Origin: Limanda limanda
Taxonomy: Eukaryota > Chordata > Actinopteri > Pleuronectiformes > Pleuronectidae
Length of the DNA: 64,000 nt
Assembly: GCF_963576545.1 (NCBI RefSeq)
Contig: NW_026870402.1
Span: 248,001-312,000, forward strand
Reading direction: 5' to 3'
Shown here: in pieces, positions 11,193 to 23,453 of the stretch
How positions within the stretch are numbered: position 1 is the stretch's first letter
How the letters are laid out: each line of letters begins with the position of its first letter
Program-made: the position numbers and the translations under genes
The notes under the pieces: generated by a model
The model's database searches: none
Seen by the model: only the letters and a program-made list of their open reading frames with translations
Told to the model about the DNA's origin: nothing

Positions 11193-13740
11193 ATCGATGC
11201 GCGCTACCCCATTTAGTGGGGGTAGAGCCTACTTGCAAGTCTCTCCGACCTTCACAAAAAAAGTTATTCAAGAATATCTCTTTCTCCTATGTGCTTTCAT
11301 CCCTAACCCTAACCCTAACCCTTCCGAAAGTCGGAGAAGCTCTAGGATGGAACCGATCGATGTGCGCTACCCCATTTAGTGGGGGTAGAGCCTACTTGCA
11401 AGTCTCTCCGACCTTCACAAAAAAAGTTATTCAAGAATATCTCCTCAGATTTGGGGGAATTTCGTCGGTCGACCTCTTCCGAAGGTCGTACAAGCTCGGG
11501 GATGGTACCAATCGATCCGCAGGACCCAAATTAGTCCAGATGCAACCACTTTCCAAGTCTCTCCGACCTTCACAAAAAAAGTTATTCAAGAATATCTCTT
11601 TCTCCTATGTGCTTTCATCCCTAACCCTAACCCTAACCCTTTTGAAAGTCGGAGAAGCTCAAGGATGGTACCGATCGATGCGCGCTACCCCATTTAGTGG
11701 GGGTAGAGCCTACTTGCAAGTCTCTCCGACCTTCACAAAAAAAGTTATTCAAGAATATCTCCTCAGATTTGGGGGAATTTCGTCGGTCGACCTCTTCCGA
11801 AGGTCGTACAAGCTCGGGGATGGTACCAATCGATCCGCAGGACCCAAATTAGTCCAGATGCAACCACTTTACAAGTCTCTCCGACCTTCACAAAAAAAGT
11901 TATTCAAGAATATCTCTTTCTCCTATGTGCTTTCATCCCTAACCCTAACCCTAACCCTTCCGAAAGTCGGAGAAGCTCAAGGATGGTACCGATCGATGCG
12001 CGCAACCCCATTTAGTGGGGGTAGAGCCTACTTGCAAGTCTCTCCGACCTTCACAAAAAAAGTTATTCAAGAATATCTCCTCAGATTTGGGGGAATTTCG
12101 TCGGTCGACCTCTTCCGAAGGTCGTACAAGCTCGGGGATGGTACCAATCGATCCGCAGGACCCAAATTAGTCCAGATGCAACCACTTTCCAAGTCTCTCC
12201 GACCTTCACAAAAAAAGTTATTCAAGAATATCTCTTTCTCCTATGTGCTTTCATCCCTAACCCTAACCCTTCCGAAAGTCGGAGAAGCTCAAGGATGGTA
12301 CCGATCGATGCGCGCTACCCCATTTAGTGGGGGTAGAGCCTACTTGCAAGTCTCTCCGACCTTCACAAAAAAAGTTATTCAAGAATATCTCTTTCTCCTA
12401 TGTGCTTTCATCCCTAACCCTAACCCTAACCCTTCCGAAAGTCGGAGAAGCTCAAGGATGGTACCGATCGATGCGCGCTACCCCATTTAGTGGGGGTAGA
12501 GCCTACTTGCAAGTCTCTCCGACCTTCACAAAAAAAGTTATTCAAGAATATCTCCTCAGATTTGGGGGAATTTCGTCGGTCGACCTCTTTCGAAGGTCGT
12601 ACAAGCTCGGGGATGGTACCAATCGATCCGCAGGACCCAAATTAGTCCAGATGCAACCACTTTCCAAGTCTCTCCGACCTTCACAAAAAAAGTTATTCAA
12701 GAATATCTCTTTCTCCTATGTGCTTTCATCCCTAACCCTAACCCTAACCCTTCCGAAAGTCGGAGAAGCTCAAGGATGGTACCGATCGATGCGCGCAACC
12801 CCATTTAGTGGGGGTAGAGCCTACTTGCAAGTCTCTCCGACCTTCACAAAAAAAGTTATTCAAGAATATCTCCTCAGATTTGGGGGAATTTCGTCGGTCG
12901 ACCTCTTCCGAAGGTCGTACAAGCTCGGGGATGGTACCAATCGATCCGCAGGACCCAAATTAGTCCAGATGCAACCACTTTCCAAGTCTCTCCGACCTTC
13001 ACAAAAAAAGTTATTCAAGAATATCTCTTTCTCCTATGTGCTTTCATCCCTAACCCTAACCCTTTCGAAAGTCGGAGAAGCTCAAGGATGGTACCGATCG
13101 ATGCGCGCTACCCCATTTAGTGGGGGTAGAGCCTACTTGCAAGTCTCTCCGACCTTCACAAAAAAAGTTATTCAAGAATATCTCTTTCTCCTATGTGCTT
13201 TCATCCCTAACCCTAACCCTAACCCTTCCGAAAGTCGGAGAAGCTCAAGGATGGTACCGATCGATGCGCGCAACCCCATTTAGTGGGGGTAGAGCCTACT
13301 TGCAAGTCTCTCCGACCTTCACAAAAAAAGTTATTCAAGAATATCTCCTCAGATTTGGGGGAATTTCGTCGGTCGACCTCTTCCGAAGGTCGTACAAGCT
13401 CGGGGATGGTACCAATCGATCCGCAGGACCCAAATTAGTCCAGATGCAACCACTTTCCAAGTCTCTCCGACCTTCACAAAAAAAGTTATTCAAGAATATC
13501 TCTTTCTCCTATGTGCTTTCATCCCTAACCCTAACCCTAACCCTTCCGAAAGTCGGAGAAGCTCAAGGATGGTACCGATCGATGCGCGCTACCCCATTTA
13601 GTGGGGGTAGAGCCTACTTGCAAGTCTCTCCGACCTTCACAAAAAAAGTTATTCAAGAATATCTCTTTCTCCTATGTGCTTTCATCCCTAACCCTAACCC
13701 TAACCCTTCCGAAAGTCGGAGAAGCTCAAGGATGGTACCG
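11193..13740. repeat. Fused HOR-II variant (2548 bp)
   Basis: Unit order A-B-B-b-A-B-b-A-B-A, starts 11193, 11356, 11674, 11992, 12304, 12467, 12785, 13097, 13260, 13578. The left part is HOR-II with its TTTTGAAAG and TTTACAAG markers. The right part from 12304 matches 6264-7694, including CTCTTTCGAAGG and CCCTTTCGAAAG. It reads as a junction between two repeat classes. Confidence 0.9.
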
Positions 13741-15489
13741 ATCGATGCGCGCTACCCCATTTAGTGGGGGTAGAGCCTACTTGCAAGTCTCTCCGACCTT
13801 CACAAAAAAAGTTATTCAAGAATATCTCTTTCTCCTATGTGCTTTCATCCCTAACCCTAACCCTAACCCTTCCGAAAGTCGGAGAAGCTCAAGGATGGAA
13901 CCGATCGATGCGCGCTACCCCATTTAGTGGGGGTAGAGCCTACTTGCAAGTCTCTCCGACCTTCACAAAAAAAGTTATTCAAGAATATCTCCTCAGATTT
14001 GGGGGAATTTCGTCGGTCGACCTCTTCCGAAGGTCGTACAAGCTCGGGGATGGTACCAATCGATCCGCAGGACCCAAATTAGTCCAGATGCAACCACTTT
14101 CCAAGTCTCTCCGACCTTCACAAAAAAAGTTATTCAAGAATATCTCTTTCTCCTATGTGCTTTCATCCCTAACCCTAACCCTAACCCTTTTGAAAGTCGG
14201 AGAAGCTCAAGGATGGTACCGATCGATGCGCGCTACCCCATTTAGTGGGGGTAGAGCCTACTTGCAAGTCTCTCCGACCTTCACAAAAAAAGTTATTCAA
14301 GAATATCTCCTCAGATTTGGGGGAATTTCGTCGGTCGACCTCTTCCGAAGGTCGTACAAGCTCGGGGATGGTACCAATCGATCCGCAGGACCCAAATTAG
14401 TCCAGATGCAACCACTTTACAAGTCTCTCCGACCTTCACAAAAAAAGTTATTCAAGAATATCTCTTTCTCCTATGTGCTTTCATCCCTAACCCTAACCCT
14501 AACCCTTCCGAAAGTCGGAGAAGCTCAAGGATGGTACCGATCGATGCGCGCAACCCCATTTAGTGGGGGTAGAGCCTACTTGCAAGTCTCTCCGACCTTC
14601 ACAAAAAAAGTTATTCAAGAATATCTCCTCAGATTTGGGGGAATTTCGTCGGTCGACCTCTTCCGAAGGTCGTACAAGCTCGGGGATGGTACCAATCGAT
14701 CCGCAGGACCCAAATTAGTCCAGATGCAACCACTTTCCAAGTCTCTCCGACCTTCACAAAAAAAGTTATTCAAGAATATCTCTTTCTCCTATGTGCTTTC
14801 ATCCCTAACCCTAACCCTTCCGAAAGTCGGAGAAGCTCAAGGATGGTACCGATCGATGCGCGCTACCCCATTTAGTGGGGGTAGAGCCTACTTGCAAGTC
14901 TCTCCGACCTTCACAAAAAAAGTTATTCAAGAATATCTCTTTCTCCTATGTGCTTTCATCCCTAACCCTAACCCTTCCGAAAGTCGGAGAAGCTCAAGGA
15001 TGGTACCGATCGATGCGCGCAACCCCATTTAGTGGGGGTAGAGCCTACTTGCAAGTCTCTCCGACCTTCACAAAAAAAGTTATTCAAGAATATCTCCTCA
15101 GATTTGGGGGAATTTCGTCGGTCGACCTCTTCCGAAGGTCGTACAAGCTCGGGGATGGTACCAATCGATCCGCAGGACCCAAATTAGTCCAGATGCAACC
15201 ACTTTCCAAGTCTCTCCGACCTTCACAAAAAAAGTTATTCAAGAATATCTCTTTCTCCTATGTGCTTTCATCCCTAACCCTAACCCTAACCCTTCCGAAA
15301 GTCGGAGAAGCTCAAGGATGGTACCGATCGATGCGCGCTACCCCATTTAGTGGGGGTAGAGCCTACTTGCAAGTCTCTCCGACCTTCACAAAAAAAGTTA
15401 TTCAAGAATATCTCTTTCTCCTATGTGCTTTCATCCCTAACCCTAACCCTAACCCTTCCGAAAGTCGGAGAAGCTCAAGGATGGTACCG
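13741..15489. repeat. HOR-II copy (1749 bp)
   Basis: Starts 13741, 13904, 14222, 14540, 14852, 15009, 15327, with the TTTTGAAAG, TTTACAAG and short-block markers in order. Confidence 0.94.
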
Positions 15490-17238
15490 ATCGATGCGCG
15501 CTACCCCATTTAGTGGGGGTAGAGCCTACTTGCAAGTCTCTCCGACCTTCACAAAAAAAGTTATTCAAGAATATCTCTTTCTCCTATGTGCTTTCATCCC
15601 TAACCCTAACCCTAACCCTTCCGAAAGTCGGAGAAGCTCAAGGATGGAACCGATCGATGCGCGCTACCCCATTTAGTGGGGGTAGAGCCTACTTGCAAGT
15701 CTCTCCGACCTTCACAAAAAAAGTTATTCAAGAATATCTCCTCAGATTTGGGGGAATTTCGTCGGTCGACCTCTTCCGAAGGTCGTACAAGCTCGGGGAT
15801 GGTACCAATCGATCCGCAGGACCCAAATTAGTCCAGATGCAACCACTTTCCAAGTCTCTCCGACCTTCACAAAAAAAGTTATTCAAGAATATCTCTTTCT
15901 CCTATGTGCTTTCATCCCTAACCCTAACCCTAACCCTTTTGAAAGTCGGAGAAGCTCAAGGATGGTACCGATCGATGCGCGCTACCCCATTTAGTGGGGG
16001 TAGAGCCTACTTGCAAGTCTCTCCGACCTTCACAAAAAAAGTTATTCAAGAATATCTCCTCAGATTTGGGGGAATTTCGTCGGTCGACCTCTTCCGAAGG
16101 TCGTACAAGCTCGGGGATGGTACCAATCGATCCGCAGGACCCAAATTAGTCCAGATGCAACCACTTTACAAGTCTCTCCGACCTTCACAAAAAAAGTTAT
16201 TCAAGAATATCTCTTTCTCCTATGTGCTTTCATCCCTAACCCTAACCCTAACCCTTCCGAAAGTCGGAGAAGCTCAAGGATGGTACCGATCGATGCGCGC
16301 AACCCCATTTAGTGGGGGTAGAGCCTACTTGCAAGTCTCTCCGACCTTCACAAAAAAAGTTATTCAAGAATATCTCCTCAGATTTGGGGGAATTTCGTCG
16401 GTCGACCTCTTCCGAAGGTCGTACAAGCTCGGGGATGGTACCAATCGATCCGCAGGACCCAAATTAGTCCAGATGCAACCACTTTCCAAGTCTCTCCGAC
16501 CTTCACAAAAAAAGTTATTCAAGAATATCTCTTTCTCCTATGTGCTTTCATCCCTAACCCTAACCCTTCCGAAAGTCGGAGAAGCTCAAGGATGGTACCG
16601 ATCGATGCGCGCTACCCCATTTAGTGGGGGTAGAGCCTACTTGCAAGTCTCTCCGACCTTCACAAAAAAAGTTATTCAAGAATATCTCTTTCTCCTATGT
16701 GCTTTCATCCCTAACCCTAACCCTTCCGAAAGTCGGAGAAGCTCAAGGATGGTACCGATCGATGTGCGCAACCCCATTTAGTGGGGGTAGAGCCTACTTG
16801 CAAGTCTCTCCGACCTTCACAAAAAAAGTTATTCAAGAATATCTCCTCAGATTTGGGGGAATTTCGTCGGTCGACCTCTTCCGAAGGTCGTACAAGCTCG
16901 GGGATGGTATCAATCGATCCGCAGGACCCAAATTAGTCCAGATGCAACCACTTTCCAAGTCTCTCCGACCTTCACAAAAAAAGTTATTCAAGAATATCTC
17001 TTTCTCCTATGTGCTTTCATCCCTAACCCTAACCCTAACCCTTCCGAAAGTCGGAGAAGCTCAAGGATGGTACCGATCGATGCGCGCTACCCCATTTAGT
17101 GGGGGTAGAGCCTACTTGCAAGTCTCTCCGACCTTCACCAAAAAAGTTATTCAAGAATATCTCTTTCTCCTATGTGCTTTCATCCCTAACCCTAACCCTA
17201 ACCCTTCCGAAAGTCGGAGAAGCTCAAGGATGGTACCG
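15490..17238. repeat. HOR-II copy (1749 bp)
   Basis: Starts 15490, 15653, 15971, 16289, 16601, 16758, 17076. The last A has CTTCACCAAAAAAG in its core, a variant also found in the A units at 19938, 22011, 25040 and 27113. The B at 16758 has a private GGTATCAATCG at its B1/B2 junction. Confidence 0.93.
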
Positions 17239-18351
17239 ATCGATGCGCGCTACCCCATTTAGTGGGGGTAGAGCCTACTTGCAAGTCTCTCCGACCTTCA
17301 CAAAAAAAGTTATTCAAGAATATCTCTTTCTCCTATGTGCTTTCATCCCTAACCCTAACCCTAACCCTTCCGAAAGTCGGAGAAGCTCAAGGATGGAACC
17401 GATCGATGCGCGCTACCCCATTTAGTGGGGGTAGAGCCTACTTGCAAGTCTCTACGACCTTCACAAAAAAAGTTATTCAAGAATATCTCCTCAGATTTGG
17501 GGGAATTTCGTCGGTCGACCTCTTCTGAAGGTCGTACAAGCTCGGGGATGGTACCAATCGATCCGCAGGACCCAAATTAGTCCAGATGCAACCACTTTCC
17601 AAGTCTCTCCGACCTTCACAAAAAAAGTTATTCAAGAATATCTCTTTCTCCTATGTGCTTTCATCCCTAACCCTAACCCTTCCGAAAGTCGGAGAAGCTC
17701 AAGGATGGTACCGATCGATGCGCGCTACCCCATTTAGTGGGGGTAGAGCCTACTTGCAAGTCTCTCCGACCTTCACAAAAAAAGTTATTCAAGAATATCT
17801 CTTTCTCCTATGTGCTTTCATCCCTAACCCTAACCCTTCCGAAAGTCGGAGAAGCTCAAGGATGGTACCGATCGATGCGCGCAACCCCATTTAGTGGGGG
17901 TAGAGCCTACTTGCAAGTCTCTCCGACCTTCACAAAAAAAGTTATTCAAGAATATCTCCTCAGATTTGGGGGAATTTCGTCGGTCGACCTCTTCCGAAGG
18001 TCGTACAAGCTCGGGGATGGTACCAATCGATCCGCAGGACCCAAATTAGTCCAGATGCAACCACTTTCCAAGTCTCTCCGACCTTCACAAAAAAAGTTAT
18101 TCAAGAATATCTCTTTCTCCTATGTGCTTTCATCCCTAACCCTAACCCTAACCCTTCCGAAAGTCGGAGAAGCTCAAGGATGGTACCGATCGATGCGCGC
18201 TACCCCATTTAGTGGGGGTAGAGCCTACTTGCAAGTCTCTCCGACCTTCACAAAAAAAGTTATTCAAGAATATCTCTTTCTCCTATGTGCTTTCATCCCT
18301 AACCCTAACCCTAACCCTTCCGAAAGTCGGAGAAGCTCAAGGATGGTACCG
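17239..18351. repeat. Contracted HOR-II copy (1113 bp)
   Basis: Unit order A-b-a-B-A, starts 17239, 17402, 17714, 17871, 18189. It is 636 bp, two B units, shorter than HOR-II. The b at 17402 is a hybrid. Its left side has CTCTACGACC and CTTCTGAAGG like the first B at 20264 and 25366, while its right side has the two-hexamer block of the third b. The CTTCTGAAGG change creates TGA at 17526-17528. Confidence 0.9.
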
Positions 18352-20100
18352 ATCGATGCGCGCTACCCCATTTAGTGGGGGTAGAGCCTACTTGCAAGTC
18401 TCTCCGACCTTCACAAAAAAAGTTATTCAAGAATATCTCTTTCTCCTATGTGCTTTCATCCCTAACCCTAACCCTAACCCTTCCGAAAGTCGGAGAAGCT
18501 CAAGGATGGAACCGATCGATGCGCGCTACCCCATTTAGTGGGGGTAGAGCCTACTTGCAAGTCTCTCCGACCTTCACAAAAAAAGTTATTCAAGAATATC
18601 TCCTCAGATTTGGGGGAATTTCGTCGGTCGACCTCTTCCGAAGGTCGTACAAGCTCGGGGATGGTACCAATCGATCCGCAGGACCCAAATTAGTCCAGAT
18701 GCAACCACTTTCCAAGTCTCTCCGACCTTCACAAAAAAAGTTATTCAAGAATATCTCTTTCTCCTATGTGCTTTCATCCCTAACCCTAACCCTAACCCTT
18801 TTGAAAGTCGGAGAAGCTCAAGGATGGTACCGATCGATGCGCGCTACCCCATTTAGTGGGGGTAGAGCCTACTTGCAAGTCTCTCCGACCTTCACAAAAA
18901 AAGTTATTCAAGAATATCTCCTCAGATTTGGGGGAATTTCGTCGGTCGACCTCTTCCGAAGGTCGTACAAGCTCGGGGATGGTACCAATCGATCCGCAGG
19001 ACCCAAATTAGTCCAGATGCAACCACTTTACAAGTCTCTCCGACCTTCACAAAAAAAGTTATTCAAGAATATCTCTTTCTCCTATGTGCTTTCATCCCTA
19101 ACCCTAACCCTAACCCTTCCGAAAGTCGGAGAAGCTCAAGGATGGTACCGATCGATGCGCGCAACCCCATTTAGTGGGGGTAGAGCCTACTTGCAAGTCT
19201 CTCCGACCTTCACAAAAAAAGTTATTCAAGAATATCTCCTCAGATTTGGGGGAATTTCGTCGGTCGACCTCTTCCGAAGGTCGTACAAGCTCGGGGATGG
19301 TACCAATCGATCCGCAGGACCCAAATTAGTCCAGATGCAACCACTTTCCAAGTCTCTCCGACCTTCACAAAAAAAGTTATTCAAGAATATCTCTTTCTCC
19401 TATGTGCTTTCATCCCTAACCCTAACCCTTCCGAAAGTCGGAGAAGCTCAAGGATGGTACCGATCGATGCGCGCTACCCCATTTAGTGGGGGTAGAGCCT
19501 ACTTGCAAGTCTCTCCGACCTTCACAAAAAAAGTTATTCAAGAATATCTCTTTCTCCTATGTGCTTTCATCCCTAACCCTAACCCTTCCGAAAGTCGGAG
19601 AAGCTCAAGGATGGTACCGATCGATGTGCGCAACCCCATTTAGTGGGGGTAGAGCCTACTTGCAAGTCTCTCCGACCTTCACAAAAAAAGTTATTCAAGA
19701 ATATCTCCTCAGATTTGGGGGAATTTCGTCGGTCGACCTCTTCCGAAGGTCGTACAAGCTCGGGGATGGTACCAATCGATCCGCAGGACCCAAATTAGTC
19801 CAGATGCAACCACTTTCCAAGTCTCTCCGACCTTCACAAAAAAAGTTATTCAAGAATATCTCTTTCTCCTATGTGCTTTCATCCCTAACCCTAACCCTAA
19901 CCCTTCCGAAAGTCGGAGAAGCTCAAGGATGGTACCGATCGATGCGCGCTACCCCATTTAGTGGGGGTAGAGCCTACTTGCAAGTCTCTCCGACCTTCAC
20001 CAAAAAAGTTATTCAAGAATATCTCTTTCTCCTATGTGCTTTCATCCCTAACCCTAACCCTAACCCTTCCGAAAGTCGGAGAAGCTCAAGGATGGTACCG
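18352..20100. repeat. HOR-II copy (1749 bp), first part of 5102-bp super-repeat
   Basis: Starts 18352, 18515, 18833, 19151, 19463, 19620, 19938. It has all HOR-II positional markers and is repeated at 23454-25202. Confidence 0.93.
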
Positions 20101-22173
20101 ATCGATGCGCGCTACCCCATTTAGTGGGGGTAGAGCCTACTTGCAAGTCTCTCCGACCTTCACAAAAAAAGTTATTCAAGAATATCTCTTTCTCCTATGT
20201 GCTTTCATCCCTAACCCTAACCCTAACCCTTCCGAAAGTCGGAGAAGCTCAAGGATGGAACCGATCGATGCGCGCTACCCCATTTAGTGGGGGTAGAGCC
20301 TACTTGCAAGTCTCTACGACCTTCACAAAAAAAGTTATTCAAGAATATCTCCTCAGATTTGGGGGAATTTCGTCGGTCGACCTCTTCTGAAGGTCGTACA
20401 AGCTCGGGGATGGTACCAATCGATCCGCAGGACCCAAATTAGTCCAGATGCAACCACTTTCCAAGTCTCTCCGACCTTCACAAAAAAAGTTATTCAAGAA
20501 TATCTCTTTCTCCTATGTGCTTTCATCCCTAACCCTAACCCTAACCCTTTTGAAAGTCGGAGAAGCTCAAGGATGGTACCGATCGATGCGCGCTACCCCA
20601 TTTAGTGGGGGTAGAGCCTACTTGCAAGTCTCTCCGACCTTCACAAAAAAAGTTATTCAAGAATATCTCCTCAGATTTGGGGGAATTTCGTCGGTCGACC
20701 TCTTCCGAAGGTCGTACAAGCTCGGGGATGGTACCAATCGATCCGCAGGACCCAAATTAGTCCAGATGCAACCACTTTCCAAGTCTCTCCGACCTTCACA
20801 AAAAAAGTTATTCAAGAATATCTCTTTCTCCTATGTGCTTTCATCCCTAACCCTAACCCTAACCCTTCCGAAAGTCGGAGAAGCTCAAGGATGGTACCGA
20901 TCGATGCGCGCAACCCCATTTAGTGGGGGTAGAGCCTACTTGCAAGTCTCTCCGACCTTCACAAAAAAAGTTATTCAAGAATATCTCCTCAGATTTGGGG
21001 GAATTTCGTCGGTCGACCTCTTCCGAAGGTCGTACAAGCTCGGGGATGGTACCAATCGATCCGCAGGACCCAAATTAGTCCAGATGCAACCACTTTCCAA
21101 GTCTCTCCGACCTTCACAAAAAAAGTTATTCAAGAATATCTCTTTCTCCTATGTGCTTTCATCCCTAACCCTAACCCTAACCCTTCCGAAAGTCGGAGAA
21201 GCTCAAGGATGGTACCGATCGATGCGCGCAACCCCATTTAGTGGGGGTAGAGCCTACTTGCAAGTCTCTCCGACCTTCACAAAAAAAGTTATTCAAGAAT
21301 ATCTCCTCAGATTTGGGGGAATTTCGTCGGTCGACCTCTTCCGAAGGTCGTACAAGCTCGGGGATGGTACCAATCGATCCGCAGGACCCAAATTAGTCCA
21401 GATGCAACCACTTTCCAAGTCTCTCCGACCTTCACAAAAAAAGTTATTCAAGAATATCTCTTTCTCCTATGTGCTTTCATCCCTAACCCTAACCCTTCCG
21501 AAAGTCGGAGAAGCTCAAGGATGGTACCGATCGATGCGCGCTACCCCATTTAGTGGGGGTAGAGCCTACTTGCAAGTCTCTCCGACCTTCACAAAAAAAG
21601 TTATTCAAGAATATCTCTTTCTCCTATGTGCTTTCATCCCTAACCCTAACCCTAACCCTTCCGAAAGTCGGAGAAGCTCAAGGATGGTACCGATCGATGC
21701 GCGCAACCCCATTTAGTGGGGGTAGAGCCTACTTGCAAGTCTCTCCGACCTTCACAAAAAAAGTTATTCAAGAATATCTCCTCAGATTTGGGGGAATTTC
21801 GTCGGTCGACCTCTTCCGAAGGTCGTACAAGCTCGGGGATGGTACCAATCGATCCGCAGGACCCAAATTAGTCCAGATGCAACCACTTTCCAAGTCTCTC
21901 CGACCTTCACAAAAAAAGTTATTCAAGAATATCTCTTTCTCCTATGTGCTTTCATCCCTAACCCTAACCCTAACCCTTCCGAAAGTCGGAGAAGCTCAAG
22001 GATGGTACCGATCGATGCGCGCTACCCCATTTAGTGGGGGTAGAGCCTACTTGCAAGTCTCTCCGACCTTCACCAAAAAAGTTATTCAAGAATATCTCTT
22101 TCTCCTATGTGCTTTCATCCCTAACCCTAACCCTAACCCTTCCGAAAGTCGGAGAAGCTCAAGGATGGTACCG
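20101..22173. repeat. Expanded HOR-II copy (2073 bp)
   Basis: Unit order A-B-B-B-b-A-B-A, starts 20101, 20264, 20582, 20900, 21218, 21530, 21693, 22011. It has one extra B and a full-length A where HOR-II has a, giving +324 bp. The TTTACAAG marker of the second B is missing. The first B carries CTTCTGAAGG (TGA at 20388-20390). Confidence 0.91.
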
Positions 22174-23453
22174 ATCGATGCGCGCTACCCCATTTAGTGG
22201 GGGTAGAGCCTACTTGCAAGTCTCTCCGACCTTCACAAAAAAAGTTATTCAAGAATATCTCTTTCTCCTATGTGCTTTCATCCCTAACCCTAACCCTAAC
22301 CCTTCCGAAAGTCGGAGAAGCTCAAGGATGGAACCGATCGATGCGCGCTACCCCATTTAGTGGGGGTAGAGCCTACTTGCAAGTCTCTACGACCTTCACA
22401 AAAAAAGTTATTCAAGAATATCTCCTCAGATTTGGGGGAATTTCGTCGGTCGACCTCTTCCGAAGGTCGTACAAGCTCGGGGATGGTACCAATCGATCCG
22501 CAGGACCCAAATTAGTCCAGATGCAACCACTTTCCAAGTCTCTCCGACCTTCACAAAAAAAGTTATTCAAGAATATCTCTTTCTCCTATGTGCTTTCATC
22601 CCTAACCCTAACCCTAACCCTTTTGAAAGTCGGAGAAGCTCAAGGATGGTACCGATCGATGCGCGCTACCCCATTTAGTGGGGGTAGAGCCTACTTGCAA
22701 GTCTCTCCGACCTTCACAAAAAAAGTTATTCAAGAATATCTCCTCAGATTTGGGGGAATTTCGTCGGTCGACCTCTTCCGAAGGTCGTACAAGCTCGGGG
22801 ATGGTACCAATCGATCTGCAGGACCCAAATTAGTCCAGATGCAACCACTTTCCAAGTCTCTCCGACCTTCACAAAAAAAGTTATTCAAGAATATCTCTTT
22901 CTCCTATGTGCTTTCATCCCTAACCCTAACCCTAACCCTTCCGAAAGTCGGAGAAGCTCAAGGATGGTACCGATCGATGCGCGCAACCCCATTTAGTGGG
23001 GGTAGAGCCTACTTGCAAGTCTCTCCGACCTTCACAAAAAAAGTTATTCAAGAATATCTCTTTCTCCTATGTGCTTTCATCCCTAACCCTAACCCTAACC
23101 CTTCCGAAAGTCGGAGAAGCTCAAGGATGGAACCGATCGATGCGCGCTACCCCATTTAGTGGGGGTAGAGCCTACTTGCAAGTCTCTCCGACCTTCACAA
23201 AAAAAGTTATTCAAGAATATCTCCTCAGATTTGGGGGAATTTCGTCGGTCGACCTCTTCCGAAGGTCGTACAAGCTCGGGGATGGTACCAATCGATCTGC
23301 AGGACCCAAATTAGTCCAGATGCAACCACTTTCCAAGTCTCTCCGACCTTCACAAAAAAAGTTATTCAAGAATATCTCTTTCTCCTATGTGCTTTCATCC
23401 CTAACCCTAACCCTAACCCTTCCGAAAGTCGGAGAAGCTCAAGGATGGTACCG
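22174..23453. repeat. Shortened HOR-II derivative (1280 bp)
   Basis: Unit order A-B-B-A-B, starts 22174, 22337, 22655, 22973, 23136. The A at 22973 begins GCGCAACC, a head otherwise typical of B units, so it is probably a recombinant that kept the start of a lost b and the end of an A. The A at 23454 has the same odd head. Confidence 0.88.

Noticed and set aside
11216..12490. Long + strand open frame (424 codons), one of several such frames
   Set aside because: It is repeat-derived. The same peptide modules recur in every B, starts are GTG or ATG inside the monomer, ends fall in the next head after an A, and no domain, promoter or codon pattern supports coding.
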